Of a DNA stretch of 64,000 bases, positions 43,011 to 52,528 are shown piece after piece (the first letter of the stretch is position 1; each line of letters opens with the position of its first letter). Location: NCBI GenBank assembly GCA_027489955.1, contig JAIXYZ010000013.1, positions 868,001 to 932,000 of the forward strand, in the 5' to 3' direction. Under the pieces are notes generated by a model. That model worked only from the letters and a program-made list of their open reading frames with translations. It was not told the DNA's origin and did no database searches. The position numbers and the translations under genes are program-made. This DNA is from Hyphomicrobiales bacterium (GTDB lineage: Bacteria > Pseudomonadota > Alphaproteobacteria > Rhizobiales > Beijerinckiaceae).

Positions 43011-45746
43011 TCAGGCCTTGGGAGCGGCGGACTTCCGCGCGGGTGCCTTCGTCGCCGCCGACTTGCCGGCTGACTTGGCCGCTGCGGGCTTTTTCGCAGC
43101 CGGTTTCTTGGCAGCGGGCGCTTTCGCGTCGGTCTTCGTCGCGGCCGCCTTGGTCCCGTTGGACTTCGCCGCCTTGCCGCGCGACGAAGCGCCCTTGCGG
43201 CCCTTCGCCTTGGACCCGCCGGCTTCCCGTCGCGCCCGCAGCAGCACCAGCGCATCGTCGAGATTGACCAGATCCGCCGACGTGCCCTTGGGCAGCGTCG
43301 CGTTCGTCTCGCCGTCCGTGACGTAGGGGCCGTAGCGGCCCGCCTTAACCACGACCGGCTTGCCGGAGTCCGGGTCCGAGCCGAGAGCCCGCCCCGGATC
43401 GGCGGCCGCGCCGTTGCCGAAGCGGCGTCCGCCGCCGGTCTCCTTGGCGACGATGAGGTCGATCGCCCGGTTCGAGCCGATCTCCAGCACGTCGTCGTCC
43501 TTGCCGAGATTGGCGTAGACCTTGCCGTGCTGAACGTAAGGGCCGTATCGGCCGATATTGGCCAGGATCGGCTCGCCCGTCTCGGGATGGGTCGCGACGC
43601 GGCGGGGCAGGGACAGCAGCTTGAGCGCGAGCTCCAGGTCTGCCGTCTTGACACCCTTGGGCAGGGAGGTCCGCTTGGGCTTGTCCCCGTCGCCGAGCTG
43701 GACATAGGCGCCGAAGCGGCCATCGCGCAGCGTGACCTGAAAGCCCGTCTCCGGGTCCTCGCCCAGGACGCGCACGCCCGGCGTCCCGCCCTCGGGATTG
43801 CTCCCGTCGCCCTCGCCGTCGGCGGACGGCGCCGCGAGCTGGCGGGTGTAGCGGCATTCCGGATAGTTCGAGCAGCCAATGAAGGAGCCGAACTTGCCGA
43901 GCTTGAGCGACAGCATGCCGCTGCCGCAATTGGGGCAGGCGCGCGGGTTCGAGCCATCGCCGCGATCGGGGAAGATGTGAGGCGCCAGCGCGTCGTTGAG
44001 CTGGTCCACGACCTCGCTCATTCGCAATTCCTTCGTGCCCTCGATGGCGGCCGAGAAATGCTGCCAGAAGTCGCGGAGGACCTGCTTCCAGTCCGTCTCG
44101 TGGCTGGCGACCTGATCGAGCTGCTCCTCCAGGCCGGCCGTGAAGTCGTATTCCACGTAGCGGTCGAAGAAGCGCTCCAGGAACGCCGTGACGATCCGGC
44201 CCTTGTCGTCGGGCACGAGTTTCTTCTTCTCCAGCCGCACGTAGTCGCGGTCGCGGAGCACCTGGAGGATCGATGCGTAGGTGGAGGGCCGGCCGATGCC
44301 GAGCTCCTCCATCTTCTTGACGAGGCTCGCCTCGGAATAGCGCGGCGGCGGCTCGGTGAAGTGCTGGGTGGCGGCGATGGAGCGGCGGTCCAGCGCCTCG
44401 CCCTGCTTCATCGGCGGCAGGCGGCGGCTCTCCTCGTCCTCCTCGTCGTCCCGGCCTTCCTGGTAGAGCGTGAGAAAGCCGTCGAAGATCACGACCTGGC
44501 CGGTGGCGCGCAGGTCCAGCCGCCTAGGCCCCACCTGCGCGACGATGTCGGCCGTGGTGCGCTCGAGCTGCGCCGATTCCATCTGGCTCGCCAGGGTGCG
44601 CCGCCAGATGAGGTCGTAGAGCCTGGCCTGGTCGGCATCGAGATAGCGCGCCACCTGCTTGGGATGGCGGGACGGGTCGGTCGGGCGGATCGCCTCGTGG
44701 GCTTCCTGCGCGTTCTTGTGCTTCACCGAGTAGCGGCGGGGTACGTCCGGGCAGTAGCGATCGCCGAATTCCCGGGCGACCACGCCGCGCACCTCGCGGA
44801 CCGCCTCCGGCGCCATGTCCACGCCGTCGGTTCGCATATAGGTGATGAGGCCGACGGTCTCCCCGCCGATCTCCACGCCCTCGTAGAGCCGCTGGGCGAG
44901 GCGCATCGTGATCGCGGGGGCGAAGCCGAGCTTGCGCGAAGCTTCCTGCTGCAGCGTCGAAGTGGTGAAGGGCGGCTGCGGATGGCGCTTGGCCGGCTTC
45001 GCCTCGACATTTCCGACCTGGAAGGTGGCAAGCTCCAGGTCCCGCCGGAACGCCTCGGCCTCGTCGCCGGAGCCGACGTCGAGGCGGTTGATCTTGCGCC
45101 CGTCCGCGCCCACCAGCCGGGCCTCGAACTCCGCGCCCGCCTGGGTGGCGAGCGTCGCCACCAGCGACCAGTATTCCTTGCGGCGGAACGTCTCGATCTC
45201 GCGTTCCCGGTCGCAGACCAGACGCAGCGCGACGGACTGCACGCGCCCGGCGGATTTGGCGCCCGGCAGCTTGCGCCACAGGACGGGCGAGAGCCGGAAA
45301 CCGACAAGGTAATCCAGCGCCCGGCGCGCCAGATAGGCGTCCACCAGGCCCTGGTCGATGGCGCGGGGATTGGCCATCGCCGTCTGCACGGAATCCTTGG
45401 TGATGGCGTTGAAGGTCACGCGCTCGACGGCGACGTCCTTCAGCACGCGCTTCTGGTTCAGGGTCTCCAGCACGTGCCAGGAGATGGCCTCGCCCTCGCG
45501 GTCCGGGTCGGTGGCGAGGATCAGCTTGGACGCGCCCTTCACCGCCCGGGCGATCTCGGCGACGCGCTTGGCGCCCCGGTCCTCCACCTCCCAGAGCATG
45601 TGGAAGTCGGCATCGGGGTCCACCGAGCCGTCCTTCGGTGGCAGGTCGCGGATATGCCCGAAGGAGGCCAGGACCTCGTAGTCCTTCCCCAGATACTTGT
45701 TGATCGTCTTCGCCTTGGCGGGAGACTCGACGATAACGACCTTCAT
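43011..45746 (-). CDS. topA: DNA topoisomerase I
   Basis: A 911-residue type IA topoisomerase that relaxes negative supercoils. The TOPRIM domain opens with VVIVESPAKAKTINKYLG; the catalytic Tyr is in GLITYMRTDG (about residue 303). One intact four-Cys zinc finger (CPNCGSG to CSNYPEC, about 607-632) is followed by three degenerate topoisomerase repeats (FGAYVQLG, YGPYVQHG, YGPYVTDG). The last 60 residues are a Lys/Ala-rich tail with AAKKPAAKKPAA repeats, likely to bind DNA. It is divergent from pyrB across 165 nt. Confidence 0.97.
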   Translation of the reverse strand: MKVVIVESPAKAKTINKYLGKDYEVLASFGHIRDLPPKDGSVDPDADFHMLWEVEDRGAKRVAEIARAVKGASKLILATDPDREGEAISWHVLETLNQKRVLKDVAVERVTFNAITKDSVQTAMANPRAIDQGLVDAYLARRALDYLVGFRLSPVLWRKLPGAKSAGRVQSVALRLVCDREREIETFRRKEYWSLVATLATQAGAEFEARLVGADGRKINRLDVGSGDEAEAFRRDLELATFQVGNVEAKPAKRHPQPPFTTSTLQQEASRKLGFAPAITMRLAQRLYEGVEIGGETVGLITYMRTDGVDMAPEAVREVRGVVAREFGDRYCPDVPRRYSVKHKNAQEAHEAIRPTDPSRHPKQVARYLDADQARLYDLIWRRTLASQMESAQLERTTADIVAQVGPRRLDLRATGQVVIFDGFLTLYQEGRDDEEDEESRRLPPMKQGEALDRRSIAATQHFTEPPPRYSEASLVKKMEELGIGRPSTYASILQVLRDRDYVRLEKKKLVPDDKGRIVTAFLERFFDRYVEYDFTAGLEEQLDQVASHETDWKQVLRDFWQHFSAAIEGTKELRMSEVVDQLNDALAPHIFPDRGDGSNPRACPNCGSGMLSLKLGKFGSFIGCSNYPECRYTRQLAAPSADGEGDGSNPEGGTPGVRVLGEDPETGFQVTLRDGRFGAYVQLGDGDKPKRTSLPKGVKTADLELALKLLSLPRRVATHPETGEPILANIGRYGPYVQHGKVYANLGKDDDVLEIGSNRAIDLIVAKETGGGRRFGNGAAADPGRALGSDPDSGKPVVVKAGRYGPYVTDGETNATLPKGTSADLVNLDDALVLLRARREAGGSKAKGRKGASSRGKAAKSNGTKAAATKTDAKAPAAKKPAAKKPAAAKSAGKSAATKAPARKSAAPKA

Positions 45747-45873
45747 GGGGGGTCCTCGGTAAGGGAATTGCGGCGCGGCTCGGAACCTGCCCGGCGCCAG
45801 GCGAGGCGTTGTTTAGCGGGCGGCGAACTTCATGCAAGCCTGTGCCTAAGTCAAACGCCGCCGCATCGCGCCC

Positions 45874-45902
45874 TTGCCGCCGGACCAAAACACCCCTAAT
45901 CG
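45874..45902 (+). promoter_or_regulatory. candidate sigma-70 promoter of pyrB
   Basis: TTGCCG (45874-45879), 17 nt, TAATCG (45897-45902), ending 9 nt before the pyrB start. If used, the mRNA would be nearly leaderless. The match is moderate; the rest of the topA-pyrB gap shows no clear attenuator. Confidence 0.32.
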
Positions 45903-45911
45903 CAGGCTTCG

Positions 45912-46853
45912 ATGAACGCCCGCACCGCTTTCAACCAGAAGCACCTCCTGGGCATCGAGGGATTGAACCACCTCGAGATCACCCATCTTCTCGACATGGC
46001 CGACCAGGCGGTAGACGTCAGTCGTCAGATCGAGAAGAAGAAGGCCACGCTCCGGGGCCGCACCCAGATCAACCTGTTCTTCGAGGCGTCCACCCGGACC
46101 CAGGCCTCTTTCGAGCTCGCCGGCAAACGGCTGGGCGCGGACGTCATGAACATGTCGGTCGGCAATTCCTCGGTGAAGAAGGGCGAGACGCTCATCGACA
46201 CCGCGACCACGCTGAACGCCATGAGGCCCGACATCATCGTCGTGCGCCATCACGCCGCCGGCGCCGTCCACCTCCTGGCGCAGAAGGTGGAATGCTCCGT
46301 GGTGAACGCGGGCGACGGCGCCCACGAGCACCCGACGCAGGCTCTGCTGGATGCGCTCACCATCCGCCGCAACAAGGGGCGGATCGAGGGGCTCGTCGTC
46401 GCCATCTGCGGCGACATCCTCCATTCGCGCGTGGCGCGCTCCAACATCATCCTTCTCAACGCCCTCGGAGCGCGGGTCCGCGTCGTCGGTCCCACCAGCC
46501 TCCTGCCGCCGGGCATCGAGCGCTTCGGCGTCGAAGTGTTCGGCGACATGAAGGCCGGGCTGAAGGACGCCGACATCGTCATGATGCTGCGGCTGCAGCG
46601 CGAGCGGATGAACGGCTCCTTCGTGCCGTCCGTGAAGGAGTATTTCCGCTATTTCGGCCTCGACCAGGAGAAGCTCGGCTACGCGCGCCCCGACGCGCTG
46701 GTCATGCATCCCGGGCCGATGAATCGCGGCGTGGAGATCGCCACCGACGTCGCCGACGGAGCCCAATCGCTCATCCGCGAGCAGGTGGAGATGGGGGTCG
46801 CGGTCCGCATGGCGGTGCTCGAAGCCCTCGCCAGCCACCTGCCGAACCGATGA
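45912..46853 (+). CDS. pyrB: aspartate carbamoyltransferase catalytic subunit
   Basis: A 313-residue enzyme joining carbamoyl phosphate and aspartate in pyrimidine synthesis. The carbamoyl-phosphate loop [13 protein letters not shown] (about residues 56-68), the [11 protein letters not shown] block (about 137-147) and the aspartate-site MLRLQRERM are intact. No regulatory subunit gene (pyrI) is nearby. It overlaps the dihydroorotase-like gene by 4 nt (ATGA), so the two products are made together. In pseudomonads the analogous PyrB needs the non-catalytic dihydroorotase PyrC' for assembly; the partner here looks similar. Confidence 0.97.
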   Translation: MNARTAFNQKHLLGIEGLNHLEITHLLDMADQAVDVSRQIEKKKATLRGRTQINLFFEASTRTQASFELAGKRLGADVMNMSVGNSSVKKGETLIDTATTLNAMRPDIIVVRHHAAGAVHLLAQKVECSVVNAGDGAHEHPTQALLDALTIRRNKGRIEGLVVAICGDILHSRVARSNIILLNALGARVRVVGPTSLLPPGIERFGVEVFGDMKAGLKDADIVMMLRLQRERMNGSFVPSVKEYFRYFGLDQEKLGYARPDALVMHPGPMNRGVEIATDVADGAQSLIREQVEMGVAVRMAVLEALASHLPNR

Positions 46854-48154
46854 GCCCCGCCATGGTGGATCCCGCACGCCCGCTCGTCGTCTCCGGCGCC
46901 CGCCTGGTCGATCCCGCGACGGGTCGCGAGGGTACCGGCTCGGTGCTGCTGCGCGACGGGCTGATCGCGGACGTCGCCTGGGGTGCGGCACCTGCCGCGC
47001 CGGAGGGCGCCGAGCGCATCGACGGGGCAGGCCTCGTCCTCTCGCCCGGCCTGATCGACATGCAGGTCTTCGCCGGCGAGCCGGGGGCCGAGCATCGCGA
47101 GACTCTCAAAAGCGCCAGCGAGGCCGCCGCCGCCGGGGGCGTCACGACGCTCGTGGCCATGCCGCAGACCAATCCGCCGGTGGACGATCCCGCCATCGTC
47201 GACTTCATCCGCAGGCGCGCCCGCGACACGGCCATCGTCAACGTCCTGCCCGCCGCCGCGCTGACCAAGGGCCGCGCTGGCCTGGAAATGACCGAGTTCG
47301 GCCTGCTGCGGGAAGCCGGGGCCATCGCCTTCAGCGACGGCGATCGCTCGGTCACGAACGCGCTCGTGATGCGCCGCGCCCTGACCTATGCCCGCGACGT
47401 CGGCGGCCTCATCGTCCATCACGTCGAGGACCCGGATCTCGTGGGACCGGGCGTGATGAACGAGGGCGAGCGCGCCTCGCGGCTCGGCCTGCACGGCATC
47501 CCACATGCCGCCGAGACGATCATGCTGGAGCGGGACATCCGGCTCGTCGGGCTCACCGGCGGGCGCTACCACGCGGCCAAGGTCTCGTGCTCGGATTCGC
47601 TCGCGGTCGTCCGCCGCGCCAAGGAGGCCGGGCTGCCGGTCACGGTGGGCGTGTCCATCAACAACCTGACGCTCAACGAGAACGACATCGGCGACTACCG
47701 CACCTTCCTGAAGGTGTCGCCGCCGCTGCGCTCCGAGGATGAGCGGCTGGCGGTGGTGGCCGCGCTCGCCGAGGGTCTCATCGACGTCGTCGTGTCCGAC
47801 CACGACCCGCAGGACGTGGAGACCAAGCGTCTGCCCTTCGCCGAGGCGGAGAACGGCGCCGTCGGCCTGGAGACGCTCCTGTCCGCGGGTCTGCGCCTGG
47901 TCGAGGCGGGACAGATCGCGCTGCCTGCGCTGCTGGCTGCGATGACGACACGGCCGGCGGCGATCCTGGGCATCGAGGGCGGCCGCCTCGCCCGTGGCGC
48001 ACCCGCCGACCTCATCCTGTTCGATCCGGACGAGCCCTACGTCCTGGACAAGGCGGACCTGAAGTCCCGCGCCAAGAACTCGCCGTTCGACGAGGCGCGC
48101 CTGCAGGGCCGCGTCCGCAAGACCTTCGTTGCCGGGCGCATCGTGCACGGCTAG
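46850..48154 (+). CDS. pyrC: dihydroorotase-like protein, probably non-catalytic (PyrC' type)
   Basis: A 434-residue amidohydrolase-fold protein of the dihydroorotase family. The fold is clear (LSPGLIDM at 65-72, the [19 protein letters not shown] strand and GLETLL near the C-terminus). Several metal ligands are replaced. The His-x-His after the first strand is Gln72-Val-Phe74. The HxxHVST motif reads HAAKVSC, with Lys244. The TPHHL motif reads SINNL (residues 269-273). The HVED and SDHDP blocks remain. I infer that it cannot bind the zinc pair and serves as a structural partner of PyrB, as shown for Pseudomonas PyrC'. A working dihydroorotase would then be encoded elsewhere. Confidence 0.85.
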   Translation: MSPAMVDPARPLVVSGARLVDPATGREGTGSVLLRDGLIADVAWGAAPAAPEGAERIDGAGLVLSPGLIDMQVFAGEPGAEHRETLKSASEAAAAGGVTTLVAMPQTNPPVDDPAIVDFIRRRARDTAIVNVLPAAALTKGRAGLEMTEFGLLREAGAIAFSDGDRSVTNALVMRRALTYARDVGGLIVHHVEDPDLVGPGVMNEGERASRLGLHGIPHAAETIMLERDIRLVGLTGGRYHAAKVSCSDSLAVVRRAKEAGLPVTVGVSINNLTLNENDIGDYRTFLKVSPPLRSEDERLAVVAALAEGLIDVVVSDHDPQDVETKRLPFAEAENGAVGLETLLSAGLRLVEAGQIALPALLAAMTTRPAAILGIEGGRLARGAPADLILFDPDEPYVLDKADLKSRAKNSPFDEARLQGRVRKTFVAGRIVHG

Positions 48155-48224
48155 GCTCAGGCCCTGCACAGGCTGCCGGACAGGCGCCCGCGCGGGGGGG
48201 AAGGACCAGGGGGACGTCACGATC

Positions 48225-48824
48225 ATGGGCAATGCTGCGGCGCTGCTGCTTCCGCTCGCCTTGGGCTACCTTCTCGGCTCGATCCCGTTCGGCCTGATCC
48301 TGACGCGTCTTGCCGGCATGGGCGACATCCGCGCCATCGGCTCCGGCAATATCGGCGCCACCAATGTCCTGCGTACCGGCAACAAGGCGCTCGCGGCTGC
48401 GACCCTTGTCGGCGACGCGCTGAAGGGAACGGTCGCGATCCTCATCGCCGGAGCCATCTGGGGCCCCAATGCCGCGCTTGTGGCGGCGCTCGGGGCCTTC
48501 ATCGGCCATATCGCCCCCGTCTGGCTCGGCTTCCGGGGCGGGAAGGGCGTCGCGACGTTCCTCGGCTGCCTGATCGGGCTCGACTGGCGCCTGGCGCTCG
48601 TCTTCGCCGCCGTGTGGCTCGGCATGGCCTTCGCCTTCCGCTATTCCTCGCTCTCGGCGCTCACGGCCTCGATCGTCGTGCCGCTCGTGGCGTGGCTCGG
48701 CTTCGGCCAGTTCCAGCTCGCCGCGCTCCTCGCGCTTCTGGCGGCGCTGCTGTGGATCAAGCACGCCCAGAACATCCAGCGCCTGCTCGCCGGCACCGAA
48801 GGCAAGATCGGCCAGAAGGGGTAA
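48225..48824 (+). CDS. plsY: glycerol-3-phosphate acyltransferase PlsY
   Basis: A 199-residue membrane enzyme transferring the acyl group from acyl-phosphate to glycerol-3-phosphate, the first step of phospholipid synthesis. The three PlsY motifs are visible: [13 protein letters not shown] with [12 protein letters not shown] (about 15-55), [13 protein letters not shown] (about 105-117) and [14 protein letters not shown] at the C-terminus. Five membrane segments are expected. ATG 48225 was chosen because upstream codons have no similarity. It lies 70 nt after pyrC and 6 nt before dprA. Confidence 0.96.
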   Translation: MGNAAALLLPLALGYLLGSIPFGLILTRLAGMGDIRAIGSGNIGATNVLRTGNKALAAATLVGDALKGTVAILIAGAIWGPNAALVAALGAFIGHIAPVWLGFRGGKGVATFLGCLIGLDWRLALVFAAVWLGMAFAFRYSSLSALTASIVVPLVAWLGFGQFQLAALLALLAALLWIKHAQNIQRLLAGTEGKIGQKG

Positions 48825-48830
48825 GGCGCC

Positions 48831-50039
48831 TTGAAGCTGTCCGACGATCAGCGCCTCGACTGGCTTCGGCTGATCCGGACGGACGGCGTCGGTCCGCGCA
48901 CCTTCCGCGCCCTGGTGAACCGGTTTGGGAGCGCCGCCGCGGCGCTCGACGCCCTGCCGGCCATCGCCAGTAAAGGCGGGCGCACCGTCGTGCCGCTATC
49001 GCGGGACGAGGCTGCCGCCGAGCTGGCGCGCGTGTCCCGCCTCGGCGGCCGCCTCATCGCCACCGGCGAGACCGGCTATCCCAAGGGCCTCGCCGCCGCC
49101 GACACCGCGCCGCCGCTGATCGCGGTCATCGGTGCGGAGGACATCCTGCTGCGGCCCATGGTGGCCATCGTCGGCTCCCGTAACGCCTCGTCCGCGGGCC
49201 GCCGGTTCACGGAGATGCTCGCGCGCGATCTCGGCGAAGCCGGCTATGCCGTCGTCTCGGGCCTGGCGCGGGGCATCGACACCGCCGCCCATCGGGCAGG
49301 CCTCGCGACGGGGACCGTGGCGGTGCTGGCCGGCGGGCTGGAGCGGATCTACCCCTCCGAGAACATCGCCCTGCTGGAGGAGATCGTCGCCCGCGGCGGC
49401 GCCGCTCTCTCCGAGATGCCAGTCGGCTGGGAGCCGCGCGCCAGGGACTTCCCGCGGCGCAACCGCATCGTGTCGGGCCTGTCGGCCGGCATCGTGGTGG
49501 TGGAGGCGGCGCGCCGTTCGGGCTCGCTGATCACGGCGCGCTTCGCGCTGGAGCAGGGTAGGGAGGTCTTCGCCGTCCCCGGTTCGCCGCTTGATCCGCG
49601 CTCGGAAGGCACGAACGATCTCCTGCGCCAGGGCGCAACCGTCTGCACTGGCGCGGCGGACGTGATCGACGCGCTTCGCGCCGGTGCGCAGCGGGCGATC
49701 CAGCCCAGCCTCGACATTGAGGAATCGGTCCCGACGGAATCGCTCTGGGACGAGCTGGACCTGTCCGATCTCGGGATCGACGTGGCGCCCCCGCCCGCCG
49801 CGGACCTGCCCGGCCTGTCGGAGGTGCGCGCGCAGGTTGCATTCACCGCCGGGCCTGCCAATGGCCCCGACGCGGCGGAAGCGTTGCTTCGGCTGCTGGG
49901 GCCAGCGCCCTGCAGCATCGACGATCTCGTCCGGCAGACCGGTCTCGCGCCGCGCGCCGTGCAGGCGGCATTGCTCGATCTGGAACTTGCCGGCCGCCTG
50001 GAGCGGGTCGGCGGCAATCAGGTCGCGCTGTCGTCCTGA
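48831..50039 (+). CDS. dprA: DNA processing protein DprA
   Basis: A 402-residue protein that loads RecA on single-stranded DNA taken up during transformation. An N-terminal helix-hairpin domain (LRLIRTDGVGPRTFRALVNRFGS, about residues 13-35) precedes the Rossmann DprA/Smf core with VAIVGSRNASSAGRRF, SGLARGIDTAAH, the FPRRNRIVSGLSAGIVVVEA block and GSLITA. A winged-helix DprA_WH domain is at the C-terminus. The start is TTG 48831, just after plsY. Its end overlaps the convergent gene at 50018 by 22 nt. Confidence 0.95.
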   Translation: MKLSDDQRLDWLRLIRTDGVGPRTFRALVNRFGSAAAALDALPAIASKGGRTVVPLSRDEAAAELARVSRLGGRLIATGETGYPKGLAAADTAPPLIAVIGAEDILLRPMVAIVGSRNASSAGRRFTEMLARDLGEAGYAVVSGLARGIDTAAHRAGLATGTVAVLAGGLERIYPSENIALLEEIVARGGAALSEMPVGWEPRARDFPRRNRIVSGLSAGIVVVEAARRSGSLITARFALEQGREVFAVPGSPLDPRSEGTNDLLRQGATVCTGAADVIDALRAGAQRAIQPSLDIEESVPTESLWDELDLSDLGIDVAPPPAADLPGLSEVRAQVAFTAGPANGPDAAEALLRLLGPAPCSIDDLVRQTGLAPRAVQAALLDLELAGRLERVGGNQVALSS

Positions 50040-50287
50040 TCGTCGGCCACCGCCTCGTCCACCGCTGTCGCAGCGGCTTCCACGCGGGCCATATCCAGAA
50101 AATAGGCCAGAATGTCGAGGCGGGCGCTGCGCGCCAGCGACGAGAGTTCGGCCGTCATCTGGGTGATGTAATGGAGGACGTCGGCACGCGGCAGGGGCTC
50201 GGCGAAGGCCGGCCGGTGCCGCATGAGCAGCGCAGTCGCGTCCCTCAGGGCAGGAGGTCGCTTGGATTGAGCGGATGAAGCCGCCAT
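50018..50287 (-). CDS. small conserved hypothetical protein
   Basis: An 89-residue helical protein. The C-terminal half (DVLHYITQMTAELSSLAR, then LAYFLDMARVEA) resembles short Rhizobiales proteins that carry a two-helix DV-x-Y-x-x-x-M-x-x-E-L pattern and have no known function. ATG 50287 follows a GAGGT ribosome-binding stretch by 7 nt; the longer frame to 50356 lacks one. No signal peptide or membrane segment. A candidate promoter lies about 40-65 nt upstream. Confidence 0.72.
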   Translation of the reverse strand: MAASSAQSKRPPALRDATALLMRHRPAFAEPLPRADVLHYITQMTAELSSLARSARLDILAYFLDMARVEAAATAVDEAVADDQDDSAT

Positions 50288-50324
50288 GACCGGTACCTCA
50301 AATGGATTCGTGCGCAATGAGGCC

Positions 50325-50352
50325 AGTGTAGACAACCTATAGGAGTAAGCAA
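50325..50352 (-). promoter_or_regulatory. candidate promoter of the small gene at 50.0-50.3 kb
   Basis: On the minus strand TTGCTT (50352-50347), 16 nt, TACACT (50330-50325), about 38 nt before the start codon. The moderate match and AT-rich setting make it plausible. Confidence 0.35.
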
Positions 50353-50374
50353 CCAAAGAGTGCGTTAGCTCGCG

Positions 50375-51304
50375 TTATGCGAGCAGATAGAGCGCGATCG
50401 GCATCGTCGCCGCCGCGGCCAGCGTCTGGACGGTGAGGATATCGGCCATCAGCGGCGCATCGCCGCCCATCTGGCGGGCGAGGACATAGGAGGCGCTGGC
50501 CGTGGGCACGGACGCGGCGATGATGGCGACGAGCAGGGTCTGGCCCGACAGCCCGTAGAACGCGGCGAAGCCGGCGACGAGCGCCGGCATGCCGACGAGC
50601 TTGGCAGTCGTCGCGATGAGCGTGGCCGGCCTGAGGCGTGCCAGGCGGCGCAGGTCCAGCGCCGCGCCGACGACGAGCAGCCCGCCGCCGATGGCTCCGG
50701 CTCCGATCATGCTGGCATAGTCGGCGAGCCAGCCTGGAATGGGCACGGCTGCGACGTTGAGGGCGACGCCCAGCGCGCACGACCAGATGAACGGATTACG
50801 CGCCAGGGCCAGCACGGTCGCCCGGGCGCCCGGCGCCGCGCCGTCCCGCCCCGCATGGCGCGATAGGACGAGGACGCTCAGCGTGTTCAGGAGCGGCACC
50901 ATCGCGGCCAGCGAGATCGCCATCAGGCTAACCCCCGGCGGCCCCAACATGGAGAGGGCGAGGGCAAGGCCCACATAGGTGTTCCAGCGGACCGAGCCCT
51001 GGAACACCGACGTGAAGGCCGGGCCGTCGACGGGCCGCGAGCGTGCCAGGACGGCCCGGCCGGCAAGGAGCAGCGCCGTCAGGGTCAGGATCGCGCAGAT
51101 CATGGTCGCCGCCAGCGGGCCGATGGGCGCGCCGCGCAAATCCGCCATCGCCAGCGTCTTCACGATGATGGCAGGGAAGAAGACCAGGTATGAGATCCGC
51201 TCCAGGCCTTCCCAGTGCGCATCGCGGATGATCCCGGACGCTCTCAGCGCCCAGCCGGTGAGGATGACGAGGAAGATCGGCAGCAGACTGGACAGGACGA
51301 TCAT
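50375..51304 (-). CDS. AEC (auxin efflux carrier) family transporter
   Basis: A 309-residue inner-membrane protein with about ten helices in two repeats, of the AEC family. Family blocks are LLPIFLVILTGWALR at the N-terminus, the FPAIIVKTLA segment, NTYVGLALA and the C-terminal ASVPTASASYVLARQMGGD (about residues 268-286). Bacterial members export or take up organic acids such as malate; the substrate here is unknown. ATG 51304 was chosen because it starts at the first helix. The stop lies in a short hairpin (GCTCGC / GCGAGC). Confidence 0.85.
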   Translation of the reverse strand: MIVLSSLLPIFLVILTGWALRASGIIRDAHWEGLERISYLVFFPAIIVKTLAMADLRGAPIGPLAATMICAILTLTALLLAGRAVLARSRPVDGPAFTSVFQGSVRWNTYVGLALALSMLGPPGVSLMAISLAAMVPLLNTLSVLVLSRHAGRDGAAPGARATVLALARNPFIWSCALGVALNVAAVPIPGWLADYASMIGAGAIGGGLLVVGAALDLRRLARLRPATLIATTAKLVGMPALVAGFAAFYGLSGQTLLVAIIAASVPTASASYVLARQMGGDAPLMADILTVQTLAAAATMPIALYLLA

Positions 51305-51327
51305 CTTGACCCTGCGGGAGGCCGGCG

Positions 51328-51352
51328 GGAACACGCGCGCCCCCGAACCGTT
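51328..51352 (+). promoter_or_regulatory. candidate EcfG general-stress promoter
   Basis: GGAAC (51328-51332), 16 nt, CGTT (51349-51352), an exact consensus match on the plus strand. It lies 145 nt before the start of the Tyr/Gly-rich exported protein and just beyond the start of the divergent AEC gene. It implies a leader of about 135 nt, longer than for the other sites, so assignment is less sure. Confidence 0.52.
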
Positions 51353-51496
51353 CTCCTTGCGAAGACACGCACGCGCAGCCTCCGGCAAGACGGCGATACA
51401 GCCGGTCGAGGCGGGGACCATCTGACAAGCGGCACGTGCTTTCGCAACCGCGGCCTGCACTCATCTGCAGGTGCGCGAATGACGAAGGAGATGACG

Positions 51497-51901
51497 ATGA
51501 CCATCAAGACCGTTTCGATCGCGCTGGCCTCTGCGCTGGCCGTGGCCGGTTTCACCGCTTCCGCCGGCGCCATGCCGCTGAGCACGGGCACCTCCGTCAC
51601 CGCGGGCCACGAGGCGCCGGTGGTGCAGGTCCGCAACGGGCGCAAGGCCGCCATCATCGGCGGCGCCGTGGCGCTCGGCGCGCTGGGTGCGGCTGCTGCC
51701 GCCAATGCCCGCCCCTACGGCTATTATGACGGCGGCTATGCCCCCGAGCGCGTCTATGTCTACGACGACGCTCCGGGCTATTACGACGATGGCTACGCGT
51801 ATGGCGGCTATTACGAGCCGGCCCCGCGTCGCTACTATCGCGGCGAGCGTCGCAACATGAACGGCGCCTTCGATCCGGCCCGGAGCAACTCGGACCGCTG
51901 A
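51497..51901 (+). CDS. exported Tyr/Gly-rich small protein
   Basis: A 134-residue protein. A signal peptide (IALASALAVAGFTASAGA, about residues 8-25) is followed by a possible membrane-inserting hydrophobic stretch (AAIIGGAVALGALGAAAAANA, about 52-72) and a Tyr/Gly/Asp/Arg-rich tail with GYYDDGYAYGGYYEP-like repeats. It may be a glycine-zipper-type envelope protein; function unknown. ATG 51497 was chosen because AAGGAG lies 6 nt upstream; ATGs at 51479 and 51491 are in frame. A candidate EcfG promoter lies upstream. Confidence 0.72.
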   Translation: MTIKTVSIALASALAVAGFTASAGAMPLSTGTSVTAGHEAPVVQVRNGRKAAIIGGAVALGALGAAAAANARPYGYYDGGYAPERVYVYDDAPGYYDDGYAYGGYYEPAPRRYYRGERRNMNGAFDPARSNSDR

Positions 51902-51928
51902 TCTCGCGCCTGACGCCTGAACTCAAGG

Positions 51929-51951
51929 ACGGCCCGCTACTCGCGGGCCGT
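51929..51951. terminator. hairpin shared by two convergent genes
   Basis: A 9-bp stem ACGGCCCGC / GCGGGCCGT with a TACTC loop, 28 nt after the exported-protein gene. The loop contains the ruvX stop codon on the other strand. Tails (TTCC and TCCTT) are weak but the hairpin could act both ways. Confidence 0.55.
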
Positions 51952-52407
51952 TCCTGCATCCAGGGCACTCTGCAGGATATAGGCGGCCGCCATCCGGTCG
52001 ACGACTTCGGCCCGGCGCTTGCGGGTGGCATCCGCCTCGATGAGCGAGCGCGTGACCGCGGCCGTCGACAGCCTCTCGTCCCAGAACAGCACGTTGATCG
52101 GCCTGCGCTGGTCGAAAGTGCGCACGAAGCTGCGCGTCGACTGGCTGCGCGGGCCTTCGGTGCCATCCATGTTCAGCGGCAGCCCGATGACGAGACCCGT
52201 CACGCCGTGGCGGTCGATGATCTCGGTCAGGCGGATTGCGTCCGCCGTGAACTTGGTCCGCTTGATGGTCTCCAGCGGCGTCGCGATGCGCCGCTCCACG
52301 TCGGACAGGGCGAGCCCGATTGTCTTTGTCCCGAGATCGACGCCGAGCAGGCGCTCGTTGCGCCCCAGCGCATCGAGAAAGGCGTGGACATTGTCGACGA
52401 CGGGCAT
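51937..52407 (-). CDS. ruvX: Holliday-junction resolvase-like protein RuvX (YqgF)
   Basis: A 156-residue RNase-H-fold nuclease. In E. coli YqgF is essential and processes pre-16S rRNA 5' ends; a junction-resolving role is also proposed. The first acidic residue is in LLGVDLGTKTIGLALSD (about residue 23), the GLVIGLPLNMDG block follows (about 70-81), then WDERLSTAAV (about 108-117). ATG 52407 was chosen because the upstream frame lacks similarity. It is divergent from the UPF0173 hydrolase. Confidence 0.93.
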   Translation of the reverse strand: MPVVDNVHAFLDALGRNERLLGVDLGTKTIGLALSDVERRIATPLETIKRTKFTADAIRLTEIIDRHGVTGLVIGLPLNMDGTEGPRSQSTRSFVRTFDQRRPINVLFWDERLSTAAVTRSLIEADATRKRRAEVVDRMAAAYILQSALDAGTARE

Positions 52408-52528
52408 GGAAATCCTTCGCGCCGTGAGCGGTTGAAACGGAACCCGCGCGCGACCATTCTTGCGGCCTGCACGCCGGGAATGGCAAGCCCGGCCCGCCCG
52501 CCGCTGGCATAGCCAAGGGGAGAATCCC

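Noticed and set aside
43527-45899. A 790-codon open frame antisense to topA
   Set aside because: Shadow of topA with no recognisable motif.
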